Shown: in pieces, positions 1 to 7,240 of the stretch | Layout: every line of letters starts with the position of its first letter | Numbering within the stretch: position 1 is the stretch's first letter | Source of the DNA: an uncultured Prevotella sp. | GTDB taxonomy: Bacteria; Bacteroidota; Bacteroidia; Bacteroidales; Bacteroidaceae | NCBI GenBank assembly: GCA_900770845.1 | Contig: CAAGLS010000112.1 | Location: 1-27,004, forward strand | DNA length: 27,004 bases | Direction of reading: 5' to 3' | Made by a program: the position numbers and the translations under genes | The notes under the pieces: generated by a model | Told to the model about the DNA's origin: nothing | The model's input: only the letters and a program-made list of their open reading frames with translations | Database searches by the model: none

Positions 1-78
1 ACAAACTTCCCCCTACCCACAAGCACTATAATGCTGCAGGCAGGAATGAAATTACCCCGAAGCGCGTAAACTACACCC

Positions 79-190
79 TGTCAGCTGTTCTATTGTTGTG
101 TGTCAGCTGTTCTATTGTTGTGTGTCAGCTGTTCTATTGTTGTGTGTCAGCTGTTCTATTGTTGTGTGACAGTTGTCACACAAGTTGGGT
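79..190. repeat. 22-bp tandem repeat array, four copies plus a palindromic end
   Basis: Four near-identical 22-bp units run from 79 to 166, each containing CTATTGTTGTGTG. They end in a near-perfect inverted repeat at 165-186 (TTGTGTGACA, short spacer, GTCACACAA). The period is about two helical turns. A related array in the opposite orientation lies at 18214-18303. No coding function is apparent; the short open frame across it is a product of the repetition. Confidence 0.9.
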
Positions 191-293
191 TGCCGGTGGA
201 AAAGTTGAAGATTGAAGAAGATAGCGATAAAAAAATGAATTCTCCGCAATTGCCAACCAAAGTTTTAGCAACTGTAATAGAGGGAATCGTACC

Positions 294-402
294 CAGCTGC
301 AGGGGCCGTGCCTTGTGCCGGCCCTAAAGGAACATCCCAAACTCTTTTGAAAGCGGTCGAACATTGCTTGTGGGCCGGCGCAAGGCACGGCCCCTGCAGT
401 TG
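294..402. repeat. Large imperfect inverted repeat with nested hairpins
   Basis: The arms at 294-324 and 372-402 are 31 nt long and match at 29 positions when one is reverse-complemented. About 47 nt separate them. Each arm can itself fold, for example GGGCCG (303-308) with CGGCCC (319-324), so the element is two small hairpins in inverted orientation. That is the layout of a REPIN or small MITE. No transposase is visible nearby. Confidence 0.8.
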
Positions 403-528
403 GATGTTTGCGGATAATCTTTTAAACAGGCCCACCGCAGCCCACTGTATCGAGCGCGGCAAAGGCTTTGCCTCTCAGTAGTTTGGTGAGAGGGGAATCC
501 TCAGCGGCGGCTCATCTTGCGGCGGCCG
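403..528. other. Intergenic region with a weak hairpin past the radical SAM gene
   Basis: No gene is seen here or at 191-293. Two short stems lie just past the 3' end of the minus-strand radical SAM gene: GGCAAA/TTTGCC at 458-472 and CCTCTCA (471-477) with TGAGAGG (487-493). They could help end transcription, but no T-run follows on the minus strand, so no terminator is called. Confidence 0.35.
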
Positions 529-1311
529 CTAATAGGAGGCCGTACAGGAAATGCCCAAAGTCTCCACGCGCGCCTTGATGGCGTCGAGCTGTTCGTGGGT
601 GGCCTTGAGCAGATGGCTGTCGGGAGTCTCGCGGTCGATGGTGTAGATCATCACTTCTTGGGGGCGAATGTCCTTGATAGCCTCAAGCCAGGGCGCGACG
701 AAGGCCTCCGAGGTGTTGTCCACATCCAGTCCCTCGTCGGTGGTGCCGCGCATGAACATCGTCTGCACGATGATGTGTCCCTTGAAGAGCTTCATGTTCT
801 CGATGATGCTGTCCACATTGTAGGAGGGTTGGGTGGGTCGGTCCACCCGTCGGATGTAGTCGGCGTTGACCGTGTCGAGCTTCAGGATGTTGTTGTCCAC
901 CTTCATCAGAGCCTCGCGTATGGCCGGCTTGTTGATGAACGTGGAGTTGCTCAACACGCTCACCTTGGCCTTGGGGCACAGCTCGTCGCGCAGTCTGATG
1001 GTGTCGTCGATGATGCCGGGAAAATCCGGGTGGCTCGTGGGCTCACCGTTTCCGGCAAAGGTCAGCACGTCGGGGTGCTGGTTGGCGTCGTGCATCTTGC
1101 GCAGTTGGCGTTCCAAGGCCTCCGCCACCTGCTGGCGCGAGGGGTGGTGGCTGCGCGTGCGGCGGTCGGAATTGTAGCCGCACTCGCAATAGATGCAGTC
1201 AAAGGTGCATATCTTGCCGTCTGCCGGCATGAGGTTGATGCCGAGGCTGATGCCCAATCGGCGGGAGTGTACAGGCCCATAGATGGGCGAGGGATAGATG
1301 ATTGTTGACAT
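529..1311 (-). CDS. Radical SAM protein (COG0731-like)
   Basis: A 260-residue protein with the radical SAM cluster motif CTFDCIYC (Cys35, Cys39, Cys42), expected to bind a [4Fe-4S] cluster and cleave S-adenosylmethionine. Downstream are the glycine-rich segment FAGNGEPTSHPDFP (about 89-102), typical of the SAM-binding GGE region, and a strand reading VLSNST. The architecture is a bare radical SAM barrel with no SPASM or other added domain visible. It resembles the COG0731 group of Fe-S oxidoreductases; the substrate cannot be read from sequence. It is divergent from ftsX and appears monocistronic, with a -7 box at 1389-1396. The family call is firm; the reaction is unknown. Confidence 0.88.
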   Translation of the reverse strand: MSTIIYPSPIYGPVHSRRLGISLGINLMPADGKICTFDCIYCECGYNSDRRTRSHHPSRQQVAEALERQLRKMHDANQHPDVLTFAGNGEPTSHPDFPGIIDDTIRLRDELCPKAKVSVLSNSTFINKPAIREALMKVDNNILKLDTVNADYIRRVDRPTQPSYNVDSIIENMKLFKGHIIVQTMFMRGTTDEGLDVDNTSEAFVAPWLEAIKDIRPQEVMIYTIDRETPDSHLLKATHEQLDAIKARVETLGISCTASY

Positions 1312-1388
1312 AGCGCGTATAAGTTTGGAGTGGGAGGCCGCCTGCTTCTCGGCCTGGCTTCCCCCATGGTTTCTCTGTTTGCGAATGA

Positions 1389-1396
1389 CAAAGTTA
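1389..1396 (-). promoter_or_regulatory. Bacteroidota -7 box for the radical SAM gene
   Basis: On the minus strand this reads TAACTTTG, an exact match to TAnnTTTG, about 80 nt upstream of the start codon. No convincing -33 TTTG was found. Confidence 0.5.
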
Positions 1397-1461
1397 CGGA
1401 AAAAAAACGAGGGGCTGTTGTTAATACACGTTAAACCCTCTTTTATACGACAAATTTTTTG

Positions 1462-1469
1462 TTACTTTG
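1462..1469 (+). promoter_or_regulatory. Probable -7 box for the ftsX operon
   Basis: TTACTTTG followed by CAG, a close variant of TAnnTTTG, lies 32 nt before the ftsX start. It would drive the whole ftsX-folK run. Confidence 0.5.
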
Positions 1470-1501
1470 CAGCGAATTTCGATAAATGCGCATCAGTCAG
1501 A

Positions 1502-2383
1502 ATGGGAAATAAACGGAATAAGGTCAGCAAGCGGTCGAGCCTGCAGGCCATCACATTGTGCATCAGCATAGCGTTGGTGCTCATTCTTCTTGGCATCGTC
1601 GTGTTCTTTGGCTTCACGGGACGCAACCTTTCCAATTCGGTAAAGGAGAATTTTGTCGTGACCATGATGTTTGAGCAGGACATGACCACGCCCGAGGCCC
1701 AAGGAGTGTGCCAGACACTGACCAAGAGACCCTATATCAAGCAAATCCAGTATGTGAGCAAGGAGCAGGCCTTGGCCGAGGCGACTAAGGAAATGGGCAT
1801 CGACCCCACCGAGTTCACCGACGGCGAGAATCCCTACCAGTCGTCCATAGAGCTGACCATGCGCTCCGCCTACGCCAACAACGACTCGTTGGCGTGGATA
1901 TCCAAGGAACTGAAGAAGATGCCAAAGGTGACGGATGTGAGCTACCAGAAGGGGCTCATCGAGGTGGTCAACCGCAACTTGGCCAAGATAGGCTTCGGCC
2001 TGCTGTTCTTGGCCGTGCTGCTCACGCTGGTCTCGTTCTCGCTCATCAACAACACCGTGCGCTTGGGCATCTACGCGCGACGCTTCTCCATCCACACCAT
2101 GAAGTTGGTGGGAGCGTCGTGGGGCTTCATCCGCCGACCCTTTGTGCTGCGGGCCGTGGCCATCGGCTTCTTGGGAGCCGTCATCGCCAACCTGGTGTTG
2201 GCCGGCTGCTTCTATGCCCTCTACAGCTACGAGCCCGACATTATGAACATCGCCACCTGGGACGTGCTGGCCATCACGGCGGGCGTGGTGTTCCTCTTCG
2301 GCATCATCATCACGGCTTTGTGTGCAAACATTTCCGTCAGCACCTTCCTGAAAATGAAGGCTGGCGAGCTTTATAAAATCTAA
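1502..2383 (+). CDS. ftsX: Cell division protein FtsX, permease-like
   Basis: FtsX is the membrane half of the FtsEX complex, which couples cytosolic ATP hydrolysis by FtsE to periplasmic cell-wall hydrolases during division. The 293-residue protein has the family layout: a short basic cytosolic N-terminus, TM1 at about 15-38, a periplasmic domain of about 120 residues, then three membrane helices at about 163-183, 216-241 and 253-276. The ATG at 1502 is preferred because it lies just after the promoter-like box at 1462 and gives a normal FtsX length; the frame is open further upstream but that stretch lies before the promoter. ftsE is not adjacent. It is the first gene of a six-gene plus-strand run. 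Confidence 0.93.
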   Translation: MGNKRNKVSKRSSLQAITLCISIALVLILLGIVVFFGFTGRNLSNSVKENFVVTMMFEQDMTTPEAQGVCQTLTKRPYIKQIQYVSKEQALAEATKEMGIDPTEFTDGENPYQSSIELTMRSAYANNDSLAWISKELKKMPKVTDVSYQKGLIEVVNRNLAKIGFGLLFLAVLLTLVSFSLINNTVRLGIYARRFSIHTMKLVGASWGFIRRPFVLRAVAIGFLGAVIANLVLAGCFYALYSYEPDIMNIATWDVLAITAGVVFLFGIIITALCANISVSTFLKMKAGELYKI

Positions 2384-2393
2384 TTCATCATCA

Positions 2394-2657
2394 ATGGACA
2401 AGAGAAATTATGCTTTCGGCCGCACCAACTTCATCATGTTGGCCATCGGCATGTGCATCGTCATCATTGGCTTCATCCTGATGGGGTGCGCCCCGTCAAC
2501 GACCGACCATTTCAATCCGGAGGTCTTCGCCGCCGTTCACATCAAGGTGGCTCCCGTAGTGTGCTTCGTGGGCTACATCTTCATGATTGCGGGCGTGATA
2601 TACCAGAAGAAGGAAAACGCAGAGACTGCCGACACCACGGAGGCCACCAAGGAATAG
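2394..2657 (+). CDS. DUF3098 family small membrane protein
   Basis: An 87-residue protein with two predicted membrane helices (about 12-30 and 52-70) and a charged C-terminal tail rich in Lys, Glu and Thr. The N-terminal NYAFGRTNF and the two-helix hairpin match DUF3098, a Bacteroidota family commonly found between ftsX and uppP. Its role is unknown. The gene starts 10 nt after ftsX and ends 6 nt before uppP, so it is almost certainly co-transcribed, which suggests, without proving, an envelope or division role. Confidence 0.85.
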   Translation: MDKRNYAFGRTNFIMLAIGMCIVIIGFILMGCAPSTTDHFNPEVFAAVHIKVAPVVCFVGYIFMIAGVIYQKKENAETADTTEATKE

Positions 2658-2663
2658 GCACAG

Positions 2664-3539
2664 ATGGATTTGATTCAGACTATCATCATTGCCATCGTGG
2701 AGGGCCTGACAGAGTTTCTGCCCGTGTCCTCCACAGGCCATATGCTCATCGCCGAGAACCTGCTCGGCGTGGAGAACTCCGATTTCGTGCGTGCCTTCAC
2801 CGTCATCATCCAGTTTGGAGCCATCCTCTCCGTAGTGGTGCTTTATTGGAACCGCTTCTTCCGCCTCGACCATACGCCGGCCCCCGCGGGCAGCACGAAG
2901 TGGCAGCAGGTCAAGCACAAGTGGAATTTCTATTGGCTTCTCATCGTGGCCTTCATCCCCACGGGTGTGATTGGTTTCGTGGTGAAGAAGAGCGGCATGA
3001 TCGACTTCATGCTCAATCCCGAGAATGCCATCTGGATTGTGCCTGTGATGCTCGTGGTGGGTGGTGTGTTCATGCTCTTCTGCGACAGGATATTCAACAA
3101 GGGGAGCGAGGACAACGCGCTCACTGAGCGTCGCGCCTTTTGGATTGGAGTGATACAGTGCCTCTCCATGATTCCCGGCACGAGCCGCAGCATGGCCACC
3201 ATCGTGGGTGGCATGTCGCAGAAGCTCACCCGCCGCCGCGCCGCTGAGTTCTCGTTCTTCTTGGCCGTGCCCACCATGGCGGCAGCCACGGGCCTCGACC
3301 TCTTGGAACTCTTCATCGGCGACCATGCCGTGGGCACGTCCTGGGCCACCACCGACAACATCGTGATGCTCATCGTGGGCAGTGTGGTGGCCTTCATCGT
3401 GGCTCTGCTCGCCATGAAGTGGTTCGTCGACTTCCTGTCCAAATACGGCTTCAAGTGGTTTGGCGTCTACCGCATCATCGTGGGCGGCTTCATCCTCATC
3501 TGGATGCTGACGGGCCACAGCATGGTAATGTTTGAGTAA
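2664..3539 (+). CDS. uppP: Undecaprenyl-diphosphatase UppP (BacA)
   Basis: An integral membrane phosphatase that removes one phosphate from undecaprenyl diphosphate, recycling the lipid carrier for peptidoglycan and other surface glycans; overexpression is known to give bacitracin resistance. The 291-residue protein carries both BacA signatures: EGLTEFLPVSSTGH at 13-26 (the ExxxE pair Glu13/Glu17, with Ser22/Ser23 and His26) and PGTSRS at 171-176, with Arg175 as the probable phosphate-binding residue. Several hydrophobic helices cover the rest. It has a somewhat long hydrophilic loop at about 66-88. It is 5 nt from truB, inside the same operon. Confidence 0.96.
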   Translation: MDLIQTIIIAIVEGLTEFLPVSSTGHMLIAENLLGVENSDFVRAFTVIIQFGAILSVVVLYWNRFFRLDHTPAPAGSTKWQQVKHKWNFYWLLIVAFIPTGVIGFVVKKSGMIDFMLNPENAIWIVPVMLVVGGVFMLFCDRIFNKGSEDNALTERRAFWIGVIQCLSMIPGTSRSMATIVGGMSQKLTRRRAAEFSFFLAVPTMAAATGLDLLELFIGDHAVGTSWATTDNIVMLIVGSVVAFIVALLAMKWFVDFLSKYGFKWFGVYRIIVGGFILIWMLTGHSMVMFE

Positions 3540-3544
3540 TCTCT

Positions 3545-4246
3545 ATGGACTTCATCAGAGGCGAGATTCTCGCTATCGACAAGCCCTACCGAATGTCGAG
3601 CTTCGGTGCGCTGGCCCATTGCCGCTGGGTGCTGACCCAGCACGTGGGGCAGAAGGTGAAAGTGGGTCACGCCGGCACGCTCGACCCCTTGGCCACGGGT
3701 GTATTGATTCTCTGCACGGGGCGCTGCACCAAGCAGATCGAGGAGCTGCAGGGCCACACCAAGGAATACGTGGCCACGCTCCAGTTTGGCGCCACCACGG
3801 CTTCCTACGACCGGGAGCATGAGGTGAACGCCACGTTCCCCACAGCCCACATCACGCGGCAGCTCATCGATGAGGCCTTGCCACGCTTCGTGGGCGACAT
3901 CGAGCAGGTGCCGCCCTCCTACAGTGCCTGCAAGATAGAGGGCGAGAGGGCCTACAAGATGCGCCGCAATGGGGAGGAGGTGAAGCTCAAGCCCAAACGC
4001 ATCCATATCGACGAGATAGAGGTCCTCGGCTTTGACGCAGAGGAGAAACTGCTCACCATCCGTGTGGTGTGCGGCAAGGGCACCTACATCCGCGCCCTTG
4101 CCCGCGACATCGGGCGCGCCCTCCAGAGTGGCGCCTATCTCACGTCGCTTCGCCGTACGCGCGTTGGAGACTATAAAGTGGAAAATTGCATAGACTTCGA
4201 CCACTTCGACGAGTGGGTGACCGAGGTCTACGATAACAGTAAATAA
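3545..4246 (+). CDS. truB: tRNA pseudouridine(55) synthase TruB
   Basis: TruB converts uridine 55 in the T-loop of tRNAs to pseudouridine. The catalytic motif GHAGTLDPLATGVL spans 41-54, with Asp47 as the nucleophile. KEYVATLQFGATTASYD (about 73-89) and GKGTYIRALARDIG (about 177-190) are further family motifs. At 233 residues it is shorter than the E. coli enzyme because the C-terminal PUA-like domain is missing, which is usual in Bacteroidota. It is followed by queA after 18 nt, pairing two tRNA modification genes. Confidence 0.96.
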   Translation: MDFIRGEILAIDKPYRMSSFGALAHCRWVLTQHVGQKVKVGHAGTLDPLATGVLILCTGRCTKQIEELQGHTKEYVATLQFGATTASYDREHEVNATFPTAHITRQLIDEALPRFVGDIEQVPPSYSACKIEGERAYKMRRNGEEVKLKPKRIHIDEIEVLGFDAEEKLLTIRVVCGKGTYIRALARDIGRALQSGAYLTSLRRTRVGDYKVENCIDFDHFDEWVTEVYDNSK

Positions 4247-4264
4247 AAAAGAGGTATAAAAGAA

Positions 4265-5527
4265 ATGAAATTATCACAGTTCGGTTTCGACCTGCCGGAG
4301 GAGAGCATCGCTCTTTATCCCCACAGTTTCAAGCGTGAGTATACTGACGACAACGGCAATAAAGCCTACTTCAATGTGGTGCGCCGTGACGAGTCGCGCC
4401 TGATGGTGCTTCACCGTGTCTCGGGCGAGATTGAAATGTATAAGAAAGACGCCAAGGGAAAGCCGGTGAAGGGCGACTTCCTCGACTTCCGCAATATCCT
4501 TGACTATTTCGACGAGGGCGACACATTCGTCTTCAACGACACCAAGGTGTTTCCCGCGCGCCTCTATGGCATGAAGGAGAAGACCGACGCCAAGATAGAG
4601 GTGTTCCTCCTCCGCGAGCTCAATGCCGACCAGCGGCTTTGGGACGTGTTGGTGGAGCCCGCACGCAAGATTCGCATCGGCAACAAGCTCTTCTTCGACG
4701 ACAGCGGGTCCATGGTGGCCGAGGTCATCGACAACACCACGAGCCGCGGCCGCACGCTGCGCTTCCTCTACGACTGTCCCCACGACGAGTTCAAGCGCGA
4801 GCTCTTCGCCCTTGGCGAGGCTCCGCTGCCCCGCTACATCGTGGATGCACGCACGGCCATCCTCCACGAGGACATGGAGAAGCACCCGGAGAAATACGTC
4901 AACATGAAAGATGAGAATGGCAATCCCATCCCCTCTCCCTCCAAGGACGACTTCAGCCACGCCTCAGCCGAGGATATGGAATACTTCCAGTGCATCTATG
5001 CCAAGAATGAGGGTGCCGTCACGGCTCCCGCCACGGGACTCCACTTCAGCCGCGAGCTGATGAAGCGCATGGAGATAAAAGGCATCAACTGCGCCTACAT
5101 CACGCTCCATTGCGGCTTGGGCAACTTCAACGACATCGAGGTGGAGGACCTGACCAAGCATAAGATGGACTCTGAGCAGATGTTTGTGAGAAAAGACGCC
5201 TGCGACGCCGTCAACAAGGCCAAGCAGGAAGGAAAGCATGTGTGCGCCATCGGAACGAGTGTGGTGAAGGCCACCGAGACCGCCGTGGGCACCGACGGCA
5301 TGTTGAAGGAGTTTGAGGGATGGACCAACAAGTTCATCTTCCCGCCCTACGAGTTTGGACTGGCCGACACGATGGTGGCCAACTTCTACCACCCCAAGTC
5401 GACGCTGCTCATGGAGACCGCAGCCTTTGGCGGCTACGACAATGTGATGAAGTGCTATGAGTTGGCTTTGGCCAACGGCTACAAGTTCGGCTGCTTTGGC
5501 GACAGTCTGCTGATTGTCAACGACTGA
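4265..5527 (+). CDS. queA: S-adenosylmethionine:tRNA ribosyltransferase-isomerase QueA
   Basis: QueA transfers and isomerises the ribosyl part of S-adenosylmethionine onto 7-aminomethyl-7-deazaguanine in tRNA, forming epoxyqueuosine. Recognisable segments are FNDTKVFPARLYG (about 90-102), TAPATGLHFS (about 253-262), TLHCGLGNF (about 276-284) and FYHPKSTLLM near the C-terminus. At 420 residues it is about 65 longer than E. coli QueA. Extra material lies near the N-terminus (about 23-35) and, more clearly, at about 195-238 between LPRYI and the segment before TAPATGLHF; this insert is hydrophilic and rich in Asp, Glu, Lys and Pro. Conserved motifs are intact, so activity is expected. folK follows 4 nt after the stop. 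Confidence 0.95.
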   Translation: MKLSQFGFDLPEESIALYPHSFKREYTDDNGNKAYFNVVRRDESRLMVLHRVSGEIEMYKKDAKGKPVKGDFLDFRNILDYFDEGDTFVFNDTKVFPARLYGMKEKTDAKIEVFLLRELNADQRLWDVLVEPARKIRIGNKLFFDDSGSMVAEVIDNTTSRGRTLRFLYDCPHDEFKRELFALGEAPLPRYIVDARTAILHEDMEKHPEKYVNMKDENGNPIPSPSKDDFSHASAEDMEYFQCIYAKNEGAVTAPATGLHFSRELMKRMEIKGINCAYITLHCGLGNFNDIEVEDLTKHKMDSEQMFVRKDACDAVNKAKQEGKHVCAIGTSVVKATETAVGTDGMLKEFEGWTNKFIFPPYEFGLADTMVANFYHPKSTLLMETAAFGGYDNVMKCYELALANGYKFGCFGDSLLIVND

Positions 5528-5531
5528 TGGG

Positions 5532-5957
5532 ATGGGAGAGAGCTTTCATCTCGTCTATCTGGGTCTGGGAACCAATCTCGGCAACCGCGAGGAGAATATG
5601 CGGCGCGCGCTTCGACAGCTCAGCCTTAGTGTTGGGCCGTTGGAGCGCGTGTCGTCCTTTATAGAGACAGAGCCGTGGGGATTCCAATCCACCCATCGGT
5701 TCTTGAACGCCTGCTGCTCCCTCCGCACAGGCTTGTCGCCCATGGCCCTGCTTGAGGCGACGCAGCGCATTGAGCGTGAGTTGGGACGGAAGGAAAAGTC
5801 AATCAACGGAGTCTATCACGACCGGCTGATAGACATCGACATTCTCTATTATGACAACTTGCGGCTGAATACCCCCCGTCTGACGATTCCCCATCCCCAC
5901 ATCCATGAGCGGGAGTTTGTGATGAAGCCGCTAAGAGAAATCCTTAGGCGAAAATAG
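5532..5957 (+). CDS. folK: 6-hydroxymethyl-7,8-dihydropterin pyrophosphokinase FolK
   Basis: FolK moves pyrophosphate from ATP to 6-hydroxymethyl-7,8-dihydropterin, a step of folate synthesis. The 141-residue protein has the N-terminal LGLGTNLGNREENM (glycine-rich pterin-binding segment), ETEPWGF, FLNA, and the metal/ATP signature RLIDIDILYYD followed by IPHPHIHEREFV. The ATG at 5532 is chosen because it lies directly after the queA stop and precedes the first conserved residues; a TTG 18 nt upstream would overlap queA and add residues with no family support. It is the last gene of the ftsX run; no strong terminator hairpin was found after it. Confidence 0.95.
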   Translation: MGESFHLVYLGLGTNLGNREENMRRALRQLSLSVGPLERVSSFIETEPWGFQSTHRFLNACCSLRTGLSPMALLEATQRIERELGRKEKSINGVYHDRLIDIDILYYDNLRLNTPRLTIPHPHIHEREFVMKPLREILRRK

Positions 5958-6060
5958 CCCTGACAGCTTTGTTGAGACGGGATGCCTGTATGGACTGTTT
6001 GGTTTCAACCATACTGCCTGCGGACTAATGAAAGGTTATTTGTAAAAAACTTGTAGAACT

Positions 6061-6228
6061 ATGAAATTATATCACGGAAGCAACATTATCGTGGAAAGGG
6101 CTAAGCTATTGAAAGGGCAAAGAACCCTTGACTTTGGTTATGGCTTCTACTTGACCTCTTCTATTGAGCAGGCCACTCGTTAGGCAAAGGCCGTGAGGCA
6201 GCGGGCAGGGACCGATGTTCATTGGTAA
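6061..6228 (+). pseudogene. DUF3990 N-terminal fragment with an in-frame TAG
   Basis: Translation from the ATG at 6061 starts MKLYHGSN and includes LLKGQRTLDFGYGFYLT and SSIEQATR, which match the start of DUF3990 proteins (usually about 150-170 residues). A TAG at 6181-6183 interrupts it after 40 codons. Reading through gives AKAVRQRAG, as expected after a conserved Trp (family sense TRWAKAV), so TGG to TAG is the likely change. The frame then stops for good at 6226-6228, where a different gene fragment takes over. The remaining two thirds of the domain are missing. The family's biochemical role is not established. Confidence 0.75.
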
Positions 6229-6613
6229 GTTCGTGTTGGATTTGGAACAGGGCAAGATAGATGACTTTATGATTCGCATGCAGGTCATGTTCTACAACAC
6301 CGACTACAAGATTGTGGGTGATGCCGAGCTTTACTTCCAGAATGCTTTCTATATTGTAACGATACTGTTAGGCTTCTATGTTGATGTCGAGCGCACCATT
6401 TCCGACGGACAGATTGATATGGTTGTAAAGACCAGTGACTACATCTATATCTTCGAGTTCAAGTACGACAAAACTTCCGATATAGCCCTGCAACAGATTG
6501 ATGACAAAGGATACGCAAAGCCTTTTGCCAATGACTCTCGCAAGCTAATTAAGGTTGGCGTGAACTTCTCACGTGAGCACCGCTGCATTGACGATTGGAA
6601 AGTTGCCAAATAG
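6215..6613 (+). pseudogene. C-terminal fragment of an AAA-ATPase-like/PDDEXK_9 protein
   Basis: The 132 residues match the last quarter of the large Bacteroidota family that joins an N-terminal AAA-ATPase-like domain to a C-terminal PD-(D/E)XK nuclease-like domain (PDDEXK_9, formerly DUF1703). Visible core residues are Asp68 in DGQIDMV and Glu81/Lys83 in IFEFK, followed by ALQQIDDKGYAKPF and KVGVNFS. The whole ATPase part, normally several hundred residues, is absent. In frame, a stop lies a few codons before the ATG, and the piece abuts the DUF3990 remnant. The nuclease-like core is intact, so a small expressed protein cannot be excluded, but a relic left by recombination is more likely. Confidence 0.72.
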
Positions 6614-6710
6614 CAGTCATTGCTTTTGCTGTGCCAATCATTTACCAAACACTTCCTTTATGAAGCTTGAAAAAGGCTCCTCACGTCCACGAAAATTGTC
6701 ATTGTACCAA

Positions 6711-6742
6711 AAAAGGGATGTACTGCGGTGTACATCCCTTTT
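6711..6742 (-). terminator. Terminator of rpsO
   Basis: A perfect 13-bp stem (6711-6723 with 6730-6742) and a 6-nt loop lie 27 nt past the rpsO stop on the minus strand. The run of T at its minus-strand 3' side makes it a classic intrinsic terminator. Confidence 0.88.
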
Positions 6743-6768
6743 CTATAATTCTCGTTGAAGAATCGCGA

Positions 6769-7038
6769 TTACTTGCGCAGGCCGAGCTTCTTCACGATGG
6801 CACGATAGCGCTCGATGTCGCGGTCGTAGAGGTAGTCGAGCAGGGCGCGACGCTTGCCTACGAGCTTGGTCAGTGAGCGGGTGGTCACAAAGTCCTTGTG
6901 GTTCTGCTTCACGTGCTCGGTGAGGTGCTTGATGCGGTAGGTGAACAGGGCAATCTGGCTCTCTGCCGAACCTGTGTCGGTCTTGCCTTTACCGTTCTGC
7001 TCGAAAATCTCTTCCTTCTTCTCTTTGTCCAAATACAT
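6769..7038 (-). CDS. rpsO: 30S ribosomal protein S15
   Basis: S15 binds the central domain of 16S rRNA early in small-subunit assembly. The 89-residue protein is full length and has the family segments TGSAESQIALFTYRIKHLTEH (about 22-42), followed by KDFVTTRSLTKLVGKRRALLDYL (about 48-70) and RYRAIVKKLGLRK at the end. It is monocistronic, with its own promoter at 7149-7180 and a strong terminator after it. A leader of about 100 nt precedes the start. Confidence 0.98.
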   Translation of the reverse strand: MYLDKEKKEEIFEQNGKGKTDTGSAESQIALFTYRIKHLTEHVKQNHKDFVTTRSLTKLVGKRRALLDYLYDRDIERYRAIVKKLGLRK

Positions 7039-7121
7039 TTTGATAATTGATTAATGGTTGGTGCATCATTACATCCTTCGGGCGCAAGCGGCCTTAATCA
7101 CAACCGCCAAACGCCGTCGAA

Positions 7122-7144
7122 TGCATCGGATTTTCCGAAAATGC
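7122..7144 (-). promoter_or_regulatory. Hairpin at the 5' end of the rpsO leader
   Basis: At the start of the predicted rpsO transcript, GCAT...ATGC encloses CGG...CCG around a short AT-rich loop. S15 autoregulates through leader RNA in several phyla, so this could be part of such an element. That is inference from position only. Confidence 0.3.
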
Positions 7145-7148
7145 GGTG

Positions 7149-7180
7149 CAAAGTTACAACTTTTTATACTAACGCACAAA
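7149..7180 (-). promoter_or_regulatory. rpsO promoter
   Basis: On the minus strand the -7 box reads TAACTTTG (7149-7156) and a -33 TTTG lies at 7177-7180, 20 nt upstream, the normal Bacteroidota spacing. It overlaps the divergent typA promoter region. Confidence 0.7.
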
Positions 7181-7198
7181 TATTAGCCGATTTTTTTG

Positions 7199-7206
7199 TA
7201 ATTTTG
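7199..7206 (+). promoter_or_regulatory. typA -7 box
   Basis: TAATTTTG matches TAnnTTTG, 34 nt before the typA start. No clear -33 element is seen; that region is shared with the divergent rpsO promoter. Confidence 0.6.
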
Positions 7207-7240
7207 CACCCATTGAAATAGCTATTTTAAGGTAAACAAG

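Noticed and set aside
79..190. CRISPR array
   Set aside because: The 22-bp units are contiguous, the variable parts are short and similar between units, spacers of about 30 unique bases are absent, and no cas genes are present.
100..327. Small cysteine-rich protein across the 22-bp repeats
   Set aside because: The periodic peptide comes directly from translating the tandem repeat; there is no promoter and no family resemblance.
6181..6183. Programmed readthrough or recoding of the TAG in the DUF3990 fragment
   Set aside because: The frame ends again 14 codons later and the rest of the domain is missing, so readthrough would not restore a protein.
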